In this document: one piece after another, positions 8,827-17,164 of the stretch
Layout of the letters: every line of letters begins with the position of its first letter
How positions within the stretch are numbered: position 1 is the stretch's first letter
Assembly (NCBI GenBank): GCA_964446955.1
Contig: CAYUQJ010000010.1
Span: 29,417-93,416, forward strand
Direction: 5' to 3'
DNA length: 64,000 bases
Origin: Leptolinea sp964446955
GTDB taxonomy: Bacteria; Chloroflexota; Anaerolineae; Anaerolineales; Anaerolineaceae
The notes under the pieces: generated by a model
The model's input: only the letters and a program-made list of their open reading frames with translations
Told to the model about the DNA's origin: nothing
The model's database searches: none
Translations under genes and position numbers: made by a program

Positions 8827-9039
8827 CTATTTTCCATAGGTTCCATCTTTTTTTATTTCACTGATGATCTCATCAAGTTTTTTCTTACCGAGAATATCAT
8901 TTCGGTCAATTGTATAGTTGCCATAACCTTCTGAAAATTGTGTCAGAAACCGGACTGCATTCACTACACCAAGCTCTCTGTACAATAGCTTGATTGCCTG
9001 TTGGTTGATTTCCATAAGTGGTCTAACATCTGTGATCAT
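8827..9039 (-). CDS. Small protein paired with PIN-domain protein (possible antitoxin)
   Basis: This 70-residue acidic/basic protein overlaps the end of the PIN gene by 4 nt (ATGA), so translation is probably coupled. It contains no transmembrane or signal segment and is predicted to be mostly helical (EINQQAIKLLYRELGVVNAVRFLTQF). I do not recognise a named DNA-binding fold. By position it is the likely cognate antitoxin of the PIN protein. The order toxin-first is the reverse of most VapBC loci, so the assignment is inference. Confidence 0.6.
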   Translation of the reverse strand: MITDVRPLMEINQQAIKLLYRELGVVNAVRFLTQFSEGYGNYTIDRNDILGKKKLDEIISEIKKDGTYGK

Positions 9040-9476
9040 TTTTCGATCTCCTGAACCAGTTCCATCGGGTTCAATACCTTTATTGACAGATTACTTACCC
9101 GTTTTATGCTGCGAAGTATCCCGTCATCAACGGTGCAAAAATAATCCACCTTTCCTTTTTCTGCCAGCACCAGATGCAAAGCATCCATCGCCTTTAGTCC
9201 TTGCGTGATAAATTCTGAAGCCCTCTTCTTATCATTTTCGTCCACTTGTATGAATTCTTTTGCAAGAGCCAGCACGGCATTGGTATGTTCGAACCGGATT
9301 GGAAGGGTGATCTGTCTGCTTTCATACAACAGGGCATCAGATGATACCAGGTCCATGTGCCCCAGCACACAAAGTGAAATCAGACCCAGCACGGCTTCCG
9401 CTTCCATCTTGATGCGGATCTGGTTCGGGGTATCAAGCGGCCTTTGGATGGCACACATATCGATGTAAACCTTCAT
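9036..9476 (-). CDS. PIN-domain protein (putative VapC-like RNase toxin)
   Basis: This 146-residue protein starts MKVYIDMCAIQRPLD, the first beta strand and aspartate (D6) of a PIN nuclease. Further acidic residues fit the PIN active site: E52 in LYES, D98 in KAMDALHL and D117/D118 in TVDDGIL. PIN toxins of VapC type cut tRNA or rRNA and are held in check by a partner. The downstream gene overlaps it by 4 nt. I placed the start at 9476 to match the family; TACAAT lies 7 nt upstream and there is no ribosome site, indicating a leaderless message. Confidence 0.75.
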   Translation of the reverse strand: MKVYIDMCAIQRPLDTPNQIRIKMEAEAVLGLISLCVLGHMDLVSSDALLYESRQITLPIRFEHTNAVLALAKEFIQVDENDKKRASEFITQGLKAMDALHLVLAEKGKVDYFCTVDDGILRSIKRVSNLSIKVLNPMELVQEIEK

Positions 9477-9483
9477 ATTTGTT

Positions 9484-9489
9484 ATTGTA
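9484..9489 (-). promoter_or_regulatory. -10 box of the PIN gene (leaderless-type start)
   Basis: TACAAT on the minus strand ends 7 nt before the ATG at 9476, so transcription would start at or next to the start codon. Confidence 0.45.
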
Positions 9490-9539
9490 GCATGCATCCT
9501 ATTCGCGTTTCGACGGTCGTTATTCAACGATCGAACAAT

Positions 9540-9701
9540 TAACAACTTGCCGGGTGTACGCCTTCCCCGGCTCGGGGATGATGCTGTCGGCCTGGGTGAA
9601 GTGTCCCGTCTGCGGGTCATAGAACCGCGCGACATAGTAGTCCAGTCCCAGTTCGGCCTGGGCGAGCTGGCCGAGCCAGTCGAAGTCGGCGGATGATCCG
9701 T
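9540..9701 (-). pseudogene. RHS repeat-associated core domain remnant
   Basis: The minus strand encodes a short stretch with the RHS core signature (LGLDYYVARFYDPQTGHFTQAD), normally found near the end of the constant shell of very large RHS/YD-repeat polymorphic toxins. Here only about 50 residues survive. There is no YD-repeat shell upstream and no toxin domain downstream, and the reading frame runs into unrelated sequence near the PIN gene promoter. It looks like the relic of an RHS locus left between the PIN pair and radA. Confidence 0.65.
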
Positions 9702-9745
9702 AAGAAAACAAAGACTCCCCTCTCACCCCTCCCCGCCTCTTACGG

Positions 9746-9751
9746 TACAAT
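9746..9751 (+). promoter_or_regulatory. -10 box of radA (leaderless-type start)
   Basis: TACAAT ends 10 nt before the radA ATG and no Shine-Dalgarno lies between. No clear -35 is visible. Confidence 0.5.
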
Positions 9752-9761
9752 ACTTTTAACT

Positions 9762-11198
9762 ATGCCAAAACCGACCACCCAGTTCGTCTGCCAGCAATGC
9801 GGACGCACGTCACCCGTATCCTACGGCCGCTGCCCCTCTTGCAATGCCTGGGGCAGTATGGTCGAAGAACAAATTGCGCCGCCTCCATCCTCCCCGTCGG
9901 GAAGATCGCGCGGGTTCGCGTCACAATCCCACCCCGTTCGCCTGGATGAGATCAGCGGTGACGCGGAAGAACGCCTGGACACACCCATCTCTGAATTTGC
10001 CCGTGTTCTGGGCGGCGGTGTGGTACCCGGGTCGATCATTCTGGTGGGCGGCGACCCCGGGATCGGCAAGTCAACGCTTTTGCTGCAACTGGCCATGGAG
10101 ATTTCATCCCCCCTCAACGGTGCCCACCTGGTGTTGTATGTCTCCGGTGAAGAATCAGAACGGCAGATCAAGATGCGCGCATTACGTCTGCTCCGTCCTG
10201 AGAACGGCGAAGTCCTCACGGAGCTGCCGCAAAACCTGCTGCTGGTAACCGAAACCAACCTGGAAACCATCCTGTCGCACATCGAACAGGCAAAACCCGA
10301 ACTGGTGATCATCGATTCGATCCAGACGGTCACCCTTCCAGAATTCAGTTCATCAGCCGGGTCGGTGTCACAGGTGCGCGAATCGGCTTCACGGCTGCGC
10401 GAACTGGCAAAATCGACCGGTATAGCCGTATTTGTCATCGGGCACGTCACCAAGGAAGGCGTGATTGCCGGGCCGCGCGTGCTGGAGCACATTGTGGATA
10501 CTGTCCTCTACCTGGAGGGCGACCGCTACCAGTCCTACCGCCTGCTGCGATCAGTCAAGAACCGCTTTGGCGCCACGTCGGAGGTTGGTGTGTTCGAGAT
10601 GCGTGACCGTGGTATGGTGGAAGTGACCAATCCGTCCGAAGCTTTCCTGGCGGAACGCCTGGTCAACACGCCGGGATCGGCCATCGCGGTGACCATGGAA
10701 GGCACCCGTCCGCTGCTGGTGGAGATCCAGGGATTGACCACCCGCACAAACTTCGGCAATCCGCGCCGCACCTCCAATGGGCTGGACATGAACCGTCTGC
10801 TGCTCAACGCCGCCGTTCTTACCCGGCGGGCGGGCGTCAACCTGAGCGAGCAGGACGTATTCGCCAACGTAGTCGGTGGTCTCACGGTGGAAGAACCGGC
10901 GGCCGACCTCGCCATGTCGGCGGCTATTGCCTCATCACTGCGCGATATACCGGTGAAGGCAGACCTTGTGCTTATCGGCGAGATCGGGCTTTCCGGCGAA
11001 CTACGCTGGGTGAGCCAGATGATCCCCCGGCTGCGTGAAGCCGCCAAGCTCGGGTTCAAATCGGCTGTCATCCCGCGGCGCACCTCACACGCCGAAGCCC
11101 TGCCGGAAGGCATCAGGGTCATGGAAGCCCGTTCTCTGCAGGAAGCTCTGCGGTTATCATTAATCGAACCAGATTCAGCTCATCCGAAAGGAAAGTGA
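9762..11198 (+). CDS. radA: DNA repair protein RadA
   Basis: RadA (Sms) is a hexameric RecA-like helicase that drives branch migration during recombination. The 478-residue protein has the N-terminal zinc finger C10-x2-C13...C24-x2-C27, Walker A GGDPGIGKS (96-104), Walker B LVIIDSIQ (181-188), the RadA-specific KNRFG motif (266-270) and a C-terminal Lon-protease-like domain (from about residue 300) ending near residue 470. All parts are intact. The ATG at 9762 has no ribosome site and sits 10 nt after a -10 box. The stop is 2 nt before the next gene, which marks an operon radA-DUF6391-holA. Confidence 0.95.
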   Translation: MPKPTTQFVCQQCGRTSPVSYGRCPSCNAWGSMVEEQIAPPPSSPSGRSRGFASQSHPVRLDEISGDAEERLDTPISEFARVLGGGVVPGSIILVGGDPGIGKSTLLLQLAMEISSPLNGAHLVLYVSGEESERQIKMRALRLLRPENGEVLTELPQNLLLVTETNLETILSHIEQAKPELVIIDSIQTVTLPEFSSSAGSVSQVRESASRLRELAKSTGIAVFVIGHVTKEGVIAGPRVLEHIVDTVLYLEGDRYQSYRLLRSVKNRFGATSEVGVFEMRDRGMVEVTNPSEAFLAERLVNTPGSAIAVTMEGTRPLLVEIQGLTTRTNFGNPRRTSNGLDMNRLLLNAAVLTRRAGVNLSEQDVFANVVGGLTVEEPAADLAMSAAIASSLRDIPVKADLVLIGEIGLSGELRWVSQMIPRLREAAKLGFKSAVIPRRTSHAEALPEGIRVMEARSLQEALRLSLIEPDSAHPKGK

Positions 11199-11200
11199 AC

Positions 11201-11704
11201 ATGAATCCCTTATTGAAACCCCTGTTGAATGTTCGAAAACACCACGCCATCGAACATGCCAGCCTCTCCATCATCCAATCCAAACAACCCGGATTGCACC
11301 TGGCCGGTTATTCCGACCTCGGCGGATTCTGGATCATCGGTGATGTGGATACCGACAAAATGATGGCGGCCGTGGTGGAAGCCATCTCCCGCCTGAAAGC
11401 CGGTGAAACCGCGCTCAGTATCCATCAGAACTGCGGAACCAATTTTGCCGCCTCGGGGCTGGTGGCTGGCAGTTTTGCCTGGCTGGGTATGCTGGGTACC
11501 GGTCGTTCCTTTAGGAAGCAACTCGACCGCTGGCCGATGATCGTCATGCTGGCCACCCTTGGCATCATCGTCTCGCAGCCACTGGGTCCATTCCTTCAGG
11601 CCAACGTTACAACCGATCCCAACATCGGTAATATTCGGGTCAAAGAGATTGTCATTTCCAAGCGCGGCGCGGTGAAAGCCCACCGTTTCAAGCTGGGGAG
11701 CTGA
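11201..11704 (+). CDS. DUF6391 family membrane protein
   Basis: This 167-residue protein has the DUF6391-like opening RKHHAIEHA (residues 12-20), then ISRLKAGE and HQNCGTN around residues 65-90, and one or two hydrophobic segments (ASGLVAGSFAWLGMLG and MIVMLATLGIIVSQPLG). Function is unknown; related proteins occur in Cyanobacteria and Chloroflexota. The ATG at 11201 follows GGAAA at 7 nt and lies 2 nt after the radA stop. holA starts 8 nt after its end. The shared operon suggests constitutive expression rather than a shared function. Confidence 0.75.
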   Translation: MNPLLKPLLNVRKHHAIEHASLSIIQSKQPGLHLAGYSDLGGFWIIGDVDTDKMMAAVVEAISRLKAGETALSIHQNCGTNFAASGLVAGSFAWLGMLGTGRSFRKQLDRWPMIVMLATLGIIVSQPLGPFLQANVTTDPNIGNIRVKEIVISKRGAVKAHRFKLGS

Positions 11705-11712
11705 AATTTCAC

Positions 11713-12744
11713 ATGCCTGCGCCGCATATCTTCTTTCTGCACGGCGATGACCCGGCGGGGCTGACCGAACGTCTCGACGCACTGTGTGCCGCGATGGGCG
11801 ATCCGGCAATGGCCGACCTGAACCTGACCCGCCTTGACGGACGTACCTGCGGCGATAATGACATCCGCAACGCGGCCCTGGCCATTCCCTTCCTTTCAGA
11901 TCACCGGTTGGTGATCGTTAACAATCCGGCACTGGGAAAACTCTCCACCGATTCGCAGAAAGATCGGTTTACCGCCCTGCTGAACGAGATTCCACCGACC
12001 ACTCAACTTGTGCTGATCATCGCGGATGAATCAGCCTGGAAGAAGAACGCGAAGGGTTCCTGGGAAAAAAGCTGGAAGACCTTGAATTCCGGCCATTTCT
12101 TGATGAAATGGGCCAAAGACCACGCCGAGAAGGTCACGGAAGAGGGGTTTCATCTTCCAGACCAACGGGAAATGCCAGCCTGGATCACCACGGAAGCCAA
12201 AAAACAGGGTGGACAGTTCACGTTACAGGCGGCTTCCGCCCTGGCGGACTTTACCGGTCCCGATACTCAGATCGCCCGGCAGGAGATCGCCAAGCTGCTT
12301 TCGTATGTCGATTATCAACGCGCAGTGACTGATGAGGATGTGTACCTGGTGTCAATATCTCAGAACCAGGCGACCGCTTTCCAGTTCAATGAAGCCGTGG
12401 CTGCCGGACAGAAGAGCCAGGGGCTACATCTACTTCACCAGTTGCTCGAAACCGACGAACCGCTGATGGTTTTCGGCAGCCTGGTCAGCCATTTCAGGCG
12501 GTTGTTACTCATCAAGGAATCATTGCAGCACGGGGGAAACATGGAATCCATCCGCAAGGATTTCGGACTATTTGGCCGCAACGCCGAAAAAGCTGTACAG
12601 CAATGCCGCCGTTTCAGCCTGGAGGAATTGAAAGCAGCGTTCCTCCGCCTGTCCGAGCTTGACTTTGAGATCAAGAACGGCATCACGCCCGCCGACCTGG
12701 CGCTCGAGCTGTTCCTGATGGAGTTGAAAGCGTCTAAAACTTAA
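11713..12744 (+). CDS. holA: DNA polymerase III subunit delta
   Basis: The delta subunit opens the beta sliding clamp within the clamp loader. The 343-residue protein has the usual start HIFFLHGDDPAGLTERLDAL, an AAA+-like core without a functional P-loop, the segment LALELFLMELK at the C-terminus, and an overall length close to the 330-350 typical of HolA. The collar-domain pattern FQFNEAVAAGQKSQGLHLLHQLLETDEPLMVFGSL (about residues 220-255) is characteristic. Its last 11 bases overlap the end of the convergent galE. The clamp it loads, DnaN, is encoded at 30.2 kb. Confidence 0.88.
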   Translation: MPAPHIFFLHGDDPAGLTERLDALCAAMGDPAMADLNLTRLDGRTCGDNDIRNAALAIPFLSDHRLVIVNNPALGKLSTDSQKDRFTALLNEIPPTTQLVLIIADESAWKKNAKGSWEKSWKTLNSGHFLMKWAKDHAEKVTEEGFHLPDQREMPAWITTEAKKQGGQFTLQAASALADFTGPDTQIARQEIAKLLSYVDYQRAVTDEDVYLVSISQNQATAFQFNEAVAAGQKSQGLHLLHQLLETDEPLMVFGSLVSHFRRLLLIKESLQHGGNMESIRKDFGLFGRNAEKAVQQCRRFSLEELKAAFLRLSELDFEIKNGITPADLALELFLMELKASKT

Positions 12745-13744
12745 GGATCGTTTCGCGAACCTCTCCCCACATCAGGGCATCTTCAATGCCCTTTTCAATC
12801 GGAAAATCCGTTTTCCATTTCAATAAACGCAGTGCTTTATCGGCATTGGTGTATGAACCGGCAATGTCGCCCGGTCTAGGGCCGGTCTCGCGCTTGTTGA
12901 TGGTCTTGCCATAGACTTTCTCAAAGGCAGAAACCAACTCCTTCACGGTCACACCGTTGCCCGTCCCCAGGTTGATCACCAGGTAATTATCAACCGGATT
13001 TCCAGCCCGCTCGAACACACCGTCAAAATCAGTCACCGCGTTGACATGTGCCCGCGCCAGATCCCATACGTGAATAAAATCTCGGATCCCGCTGCCGTCG
13101 CGTGTGGGCCAATCTGTACCGGTGATGTCGAAGGTTGCCTGCTTTCCTAGAGCGGTATCCACCAGTTTTCCCAGCACATGGGTGGGCTCCTTCACATGGA
13201 TACCAGAGCGCATCTTCGGGTCCGCGCCTATGGGGTTGAAGTAACGCAGAGCGATACCTTTCATGCCATAAGCCGTGCAAAAATCCTTGAGGATCATTTC
13301 CATCATGTATTTGGTGCGGGCATACGGACTGGTGGCTTTCAGCGGCGATTCCTCGTTCACCATAAATCCGGGAACCACATCATAGATCGAGGCGGAAGAA
13401 CTGAACACCAACCGTGGATACCCCAGATCAGACAACGTCTTGAACAATTCCAACGATTTGGACACATTATCTGTGTAATATTCATACGGTTGGCTGACCG
13501 ATTCCGGCACCACGATCAACGCCGCGCAATGCACTGTGGCCTGAATATCCGGGTGTTCCCGGAAAACTTTTTCCAGTGCCTCCCTGTCGGCAATATCCGC
13601 GTGGTAGAAGATCCGTCCGCGGGTGAATTCCTCGCGTCCGGTTATCAGCGAATCAAGAATGACCGGTGTATGCCCGGTATCTTCCAGTGCTGAACAAATG
13701 GTGCTGCCAATGTATCCGGCGCCGCCGGTAATGAGAAATTTCAT
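12734..13744 (-). CDS. galE: UDP-glucose 4-epimerase
   Basis: GalE (EC 5.1.3.2) interconverts UDP-glucose and UDP-galactose. The 336-residue extended SDR has the NAD-binding GGAGYIG (7-13), the serine-rich strand FSSSASIYD (114-122) and catalytic Y141/K145 in SPYARTK, followed by LRYFNPIGADP, a GalE hallmark. Length matches. GAGGAC precedes the ATG and a TATAAT box lies about 45 nt upstream. It is transcribed towards holA (11-nt convergent overlap). With galT and galK 3 kb away it makes the Leloir set. Confidence 0.93.
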   Translation of the reverse strand: MKFLITGGAGYIGSTICSALEDTGHTPVILDSLITGREEFTRGRIFYHADIADREALEKVFREHPDIQATVHCAALIVVPESVSQPYEYYTDNVSKSLELFKTLSDLGYPRLVFSSSASIYDVVPGFMVNEESPLKATSPYARTKYMMEMILKDFCTAYGMKGIALRYFNPIGADPKMRSGIHVKEPTHVLGKLVDTALGKQATFDITGTDWPTRDGSGIRDFIHVWDLARAHVNAVTDFDGVFERAGNPVDNYLVINLGTGNGVTVKELVSAFEKVYGKTINKRETGPRPGDIAGSYTNADKALRLLKWKTDFPIEKGIEDALMWGEVRETILKF

Positions 13745-13897
13745 GGTGTCCTCTGTGAGTATGTTTTACTGTTACCAGACCGATTATAACCCTACCCGTA
13801 GTGTCATTCTTTTCCTTCCGGTTTGTTTTCTTTGGAATATCCACAGGTTTTGCCTGTAAAATGAACATCACATCATTAAAAAGATTGAGGTTTCAAC

Positions 13898-14536
13898 ATG
13901 TACATAGCGATCGAAGGCGTGATCGGAGTCGGCAAGACTACCCTGGCGCGGTTGCTTCAACCATCTTTCAAAGCCGGGTTGCTGCTGGAAGTCTTTGAGG
14001 AAAATCCCTTCCTGAGCGATTTTTACAGCGACCGCGAACGTTACGCGTTCCAAACCCAGATATTCTTCCTCCTCAGCCGCTACCGCCAGCAGAACAGCAA
14101 CGTGCCCCGCCTGCTGGCAGAAAATGAAAGCCTGATCAGCGATTACACATTCGAAAAGGATTCCCTGTTCGCCCGCATCAATCTGAAAGGTGATGAACTG
14201 GAGATGTACCATCGGGTGCACGAAGCTCTGGCGGAAAAAGTCCCAACACCAGACCTGCTGGTCTATTTGCGGGCCAGTATAGACACCATCATGCAACGTA
14301 TCGCCCTGCGAGACCGATCGTATGAACGTCAAATAGAACGTTCCTACTTACAGCAGCTTTCCGACGCTTATGAGGAATTCCTTTCACACGCATCCCGTCT
14401 TCCTTACCCGGTATTGGTCATAGACACTGAAAACACCGATTACATTCGTTCAGCCGAAGAATTAAAAGAGATCGAGAACCGCGTCCGGCAGGCATTACAG
14501 CTCAGCCCGTTTCAACCGACCCTGCCCATATCCTGA
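13898..14536 (+). CDS. Deoxynucleoside kinase
   Basis: This 212-residue protein starts with a P-loop (EGVIGVGKTT, residues 6-15) and carries the dNK-family features: EENPFL, FQTQIFFLLSRY, the DRS/ERH-like loop at DYTFEKDSLF, and the LID arginines in LRDRSYERQIE. Members phosphorylate deoxyadenosine, deoxyguanosine or pyrimidine deoxynucleosides for salvage. GAGG lies about 8 nt before the ATG. A paralogue with the same layout lies at 18814-19458. Gram-positive bacteria often pair two such kinases (dGK and dAK), but the specificities here cannot be assigned. Confidence 0.88.
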   Translation: MYIAIEGVIGVGKTTLARLLQPSFKAGLLLEVFEENPFLSDFYSDRERYAFQTQIFFLLSRYRQQNSNVPRLLAENESLISDYTFEKDSLFARINLKGDELEMYHRVHEALAEKVPTPDLLVYLRASIDTIMQRIALRDRSYERQIERSYLQQLSDAYEEFLSHASRLPYPVLVIDTENTDYIRSAEELKEIENRVRQALQLSPFQPTLPIS

Positions 14537-14581
14537 GCGGATCATTCAGCTTTGTTATAATTTTCCGGGAAGGATTAGCGC

Positions 14582-15592
14582 ATGCGGATCACAAAAGAGT
14601 CAATGCTTCGCCTGGCGCGCGATACAGCCGCCATTCATGCCAATCAGGATCGCAGTATTGTCTGCGCTTACCTGACCGGATCTTTGCTGACAGACGATCC
14701 CTTCATCGGGGGAACCACAGATATTGATCTATTCTATGTCCACGCGGATACGCCGCAAAAAACGCGTGAGGTTCGCTACCTGAGCGATGATGTCACTTTG
14801 GACATCGCTCACATTGAACAGGCGCGATTTCAGCAACCGCGTCATCTGCGGGCAGATGCCTGGCTGGGTCCATTTCTATGCGCCAAACCGAGAGTATTGC
14901 TCGATTCGAATCACTGGTTTGAATTTACCGAGGCAAGCGTAGCCGCCCAATTCTACCGTCCGGAGTATGTTCTGGAACGGGCCCGTCCGCTGGCCGCGGC
15001 TGCCCGCCAGACCTGGATGGATTTTCACCTGGCGCAACCAGAACCATCACCGGTAAATGTGATGAGATATCTTGACTGCCTGCAAAATGCCGGCAACGCC
15101 ATAGCCCTTCTCAGTGGTCTTCCATTGACAGAACGCCGGTTTTTCCCCGGTATCCCTGAACGGGCGGAGAAGGTAAACCGACCTGATCTGGCCTCTTCCT
15201 TTAAATCATCCATACTCCCTTCGACGATATCCGATCTGGAATGGACCCAATGGCTCACATCATGGGAGCAGGCAATGTCCAAGGCCGCAGACATGCCGGA
15301 CTGCCCCGTCAGTATGGCTGCTCCCCGTATCCGGTATTACACCCGCGCTGTTGCCGATCTATCAGATGAGAAACCAGAAGCGGCTGCGTGGATAATGGTA
15401 CGAAAATGGACCCGCGCGATAGCTCATTTGCCAACCGATCCTTTTATCGCGAAAAACTGGAAGATGGCGTGCAAGGAATTTCTTCAAATAGATGAATCAT
15501 TTGATTCAATGTGGGATCAATTGGATGCGCTGTTGGATACCGTTGAAGAAACTCTGGATACGTTTGCATCAGACAACGGTCTTTCCGAATGA
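14582..15592 (+). CDS. Nucleotidyltransferase-like protein of unknown function
   Basis: This 336-residue protein has a nucleotidyltransferase core near its start: LTGSLLTDDP (residues 31-40), then TTDIDLFYV (D47, D49), the GS...DxD arrangement of the pol-beta superfamily, then DVTLDIAHIE, which could supply the third carboxylate. The remainder is helical and unassigned. AAGGATT precedes the ATG and TATAAT lies 20 nt upstream. Substrate is unknown; antibiotic and tRNA nucleotidyltransferases share this core. It is the last gene before the DnaA-box region. Confidence 0.7.
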   Translation: MRITKESMLRLARDTAAIHANQDRSIVCAYLTGSLLTDDPFIGGTTDIDLFYVHADTPQKTREVRYLSDDVTLDIAHIEQARFQQPRHLRADAWLGPFLCAKPRVLLDSNHWFEFTEASVAAQFYRPEYVLERARPLAAAARQTWMDFHLAQPEPSPVNVMRYLDCLQNAGNAIALLSGLPLTERRFFPGIPERAEKVNRPDLASSFKSSILPSTISDLEWTQWLTSWEQAMSKAADMPDCPVSMAAPRIRYYTRAVADLSDEKPEAAAWIMVRKWTRAIAHLPTDPFIAKNWKMACKEFLQIDESFDSMWDQLDALLDTVEETLDTFASDNGLSE

Positions 15593-15667
15593 AAAACTGT
15601 GGATAAATCGATAAAAACTGTGGATAACTGCCCCTAACTGTGGATAACTTCGCATAATCTAACAGGG

Positions 15668-15707
15668 AAGTAGTGGATGAATGGAACCTTTTATCCACTA
15701 CTTTTTT
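15668..15707 (+). terminator. Terminator-like hairpin inside the DnaA-box region
   Basis: AAGTAGTGGAT (15668-15678) pairs with ATCCACTACTT (15693-15703), with T from 15702 to 15707. It probably ends the upstream transcript; one arm overlaps a one-mismatch DnaA box. Confidence 0.7.
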
Positions 15708-16050
15708 ATATTTTTGTAGAAAAGAGCAATTCTGATTTTGTTTTATCTATCCTATTTTTTTATCCCATTCTATCCACAATCTTTTCAACAAATGGGATAT
15801 CAATGAAATCCCATATATGGTGGTGAAAAAGTGGCGCAAAAGCTTTATATAAGGAAATCAAAGAAAAATCTCCGTTTATCCACATATCCCCAGTGCCTAC
15901 TAATATTACGAAATCCATTTACATAACAAATTAAGTTAAGGATGATTGTCTTTTCACAGTCAAATTCATAAATAAGAAGAACCCTCCTCAATAATTAATA
16001 GGCTTGAATTTGATAGTTTTTGTTTGCTTCCCCGGTTCATATAAAGTATC

Positions 16051-16072
16051 ATAGGGAAAATCTTTTCCCTAT
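16051..16072. promoter_or_regulatory. Perfect 22-bp palindrome upstream of galT (candidate operator)
   Basis: Arms ATAGGGAAAA and TTTTCCCTAT flank a 2-bp centre and lie 25 nt before the galT start, just after a TATAAAG box. Position and symmetry suggest a repressor site for galTK, though an RNA hairpin is also possible. Confidence 0.5.
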
Positions 16073-16096
16073 AAAGTTCTATAAGGTAAATGAATT

Positions 16097-17149
16097 ATGA
16101 TTTCCACCTCACACCGTCGATTTAATCCATTAACCGGTGAATGGGTTCTTGTTTCCCCTCATCGCGCGAAACGTCCCTGGCTGGGTCAGGTGGAAAAAGC
16201 TGTTCCTAATTCATTGCCGGCATACGACCCAAATTGTTATCTTTGTCCAGGCAATTTGCGGGCGGGCGGGATCAAAAATGACAATTACACAGGCACGTAT
16301 GTGTTTGATAATGATTTTGCCGCGCTTCTTCCGCCGGAAAATGGAATCCTGGAAGAAGATGATCATCCACTAATGAAAGCTTCATTGGAAACAGGCATCT
16401 GTCGGGTGGTTTGTTTTTCACCGCGGCATGATCTGTCACTGCCTCAAATGGAACTGCCTGCTATTCATTCTGTCATTGAAACATGGACACGAGAATCGGT
16501 GGAGCTGGCTTCCCGTGATGATATTGTTTATGTTCAGGTATTTGAAAATAAAGGTGCGGTGATGGGATGTTCAAATCCACATCCTCACAGCCAGATATGG
16601 GCACAGTCACAAATTCCCAACGAACCAGCCAAAGAACTGTCCAGCCAGGGGATGTACTATGGGGAGAATAACCGTCGATTATTGCACGATTACCTTGAGG
16701 AAGAGCACCGCCGAAAAGAACGGTTGATATCCGTAAATGACCACTTCACGGCACTGGTTCCTTTCTGGGGAATCTGGCCATTTGAAATACTGGTCATTGC
16801 CCATTCAAACGCGCAGAAACTGGATGACCTCACTCCGGCTGAAGTTGAATCACTGGCAGATATTTTCAAGAGGGTCACTATTCGCTACGATAATCTATTT
16901 GAGACATCCTTCCCGTATTCCATGGGGTTCCATCAATCTCCCGCGGATGGGAAAGATCATCCGGAATGGGTATTGCACGCCCATTTTTATCCGCCGTTGC
17001 TTCGTTCGGCCACGGTCAAAAAATTTATGGTTGGGTATGAACTGCTTTCCATGCCGCAGCGTGATATCACCCCTGAAGTTGCGGCTGACCGCTTGAGGGA
17101 ACTTTCCGATACGGTTCATTACAGCACCGTTGAATCATCATCAATCTGA
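16097..17149 (+). CDS. galT: Galactose-1-phosphate uridylyltransferase
   Basis: GalT (EC 2.7.7.12) moves UMP between UDP-glucose and galactose-1-phosphate. The 350-residue protein has the active-site HPH (162-164) in CSNPHPHSQIW, the zinc cysteines C47/C50 in CYLCPG, and RVVCFSPRHDLSL, all diagnostic for family I GalT. It starts 16 bp upstream of galK's ribosome-site region; galK follows 15 bp after its stop. AAGG lies about 10 nt before the ATG. The 22-bp palindrome upstream is a candidate operator. Confidence 0.95.
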   Translation: MISTSHRRFNPLTGEWVLVSPHRAKRPWLGQVEKAVPNSLPAYDPNCYLCPGNLRAGGIKNDNYTGTYVFDNDFAALLPPENGILEEDDHPLMKASLETGICRVVCFSPRHDLSLPQMELPAIHSVIETWTRESVELASRDDIVYVQVFENKGAVMGCSNPHPHSQIWAQSQIPNEPAKELSSQGMYYGENNRRLLHDYLEEEHRRKERLISVNDHFTALVPFWGIWPFEILVIAHSNAQKLDDLTPAEVESLADIFKRVTIRYDNLFETSFPYSMGFHQSPADGKDHPEWVLHAHFYPPLLRSATVKKFMVGYELLSMPQRDITPEVAADRLRELSDTVHYSTVESSSI

Positions 17150-17164
17150 AATAAGGAACACAAC

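Larger units (their letters stand above)
15593..16096. other. Candidate replication origin (oriC) with DnaA-box cluster
   Basis: This 504-bp AT-rich gap has no gene. It contains four perfect DnaA boxes: TGTGGATAA at 15598-15606, 15619-15627 and 15639-15647 (same orientation, 20-21 bp apart) and TTATCCACA at 15876-15884. Two one-mismatch boxes lie at 15691-15699 and 15770-15778. Between them are runs of A/T (about 15700-15770 and 15885-15960) that could serve for unwinding. Box clustering at helical spacing next to AT-rich DNA is the classical oriC layout. dnaA itself is not in the window, but dnaN and two parS sites lie 15-18 kb away. Alternatively it could be a DnaA-titration site. Confidence 0.65.

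Noticed and set aside
9702..9750. N-terminal extension of the RHS-like frame
   Set aside because: This part of the frame overlaps the radA promoter and lacks RHS similarity, so I limited the remnant to the recognisable core.
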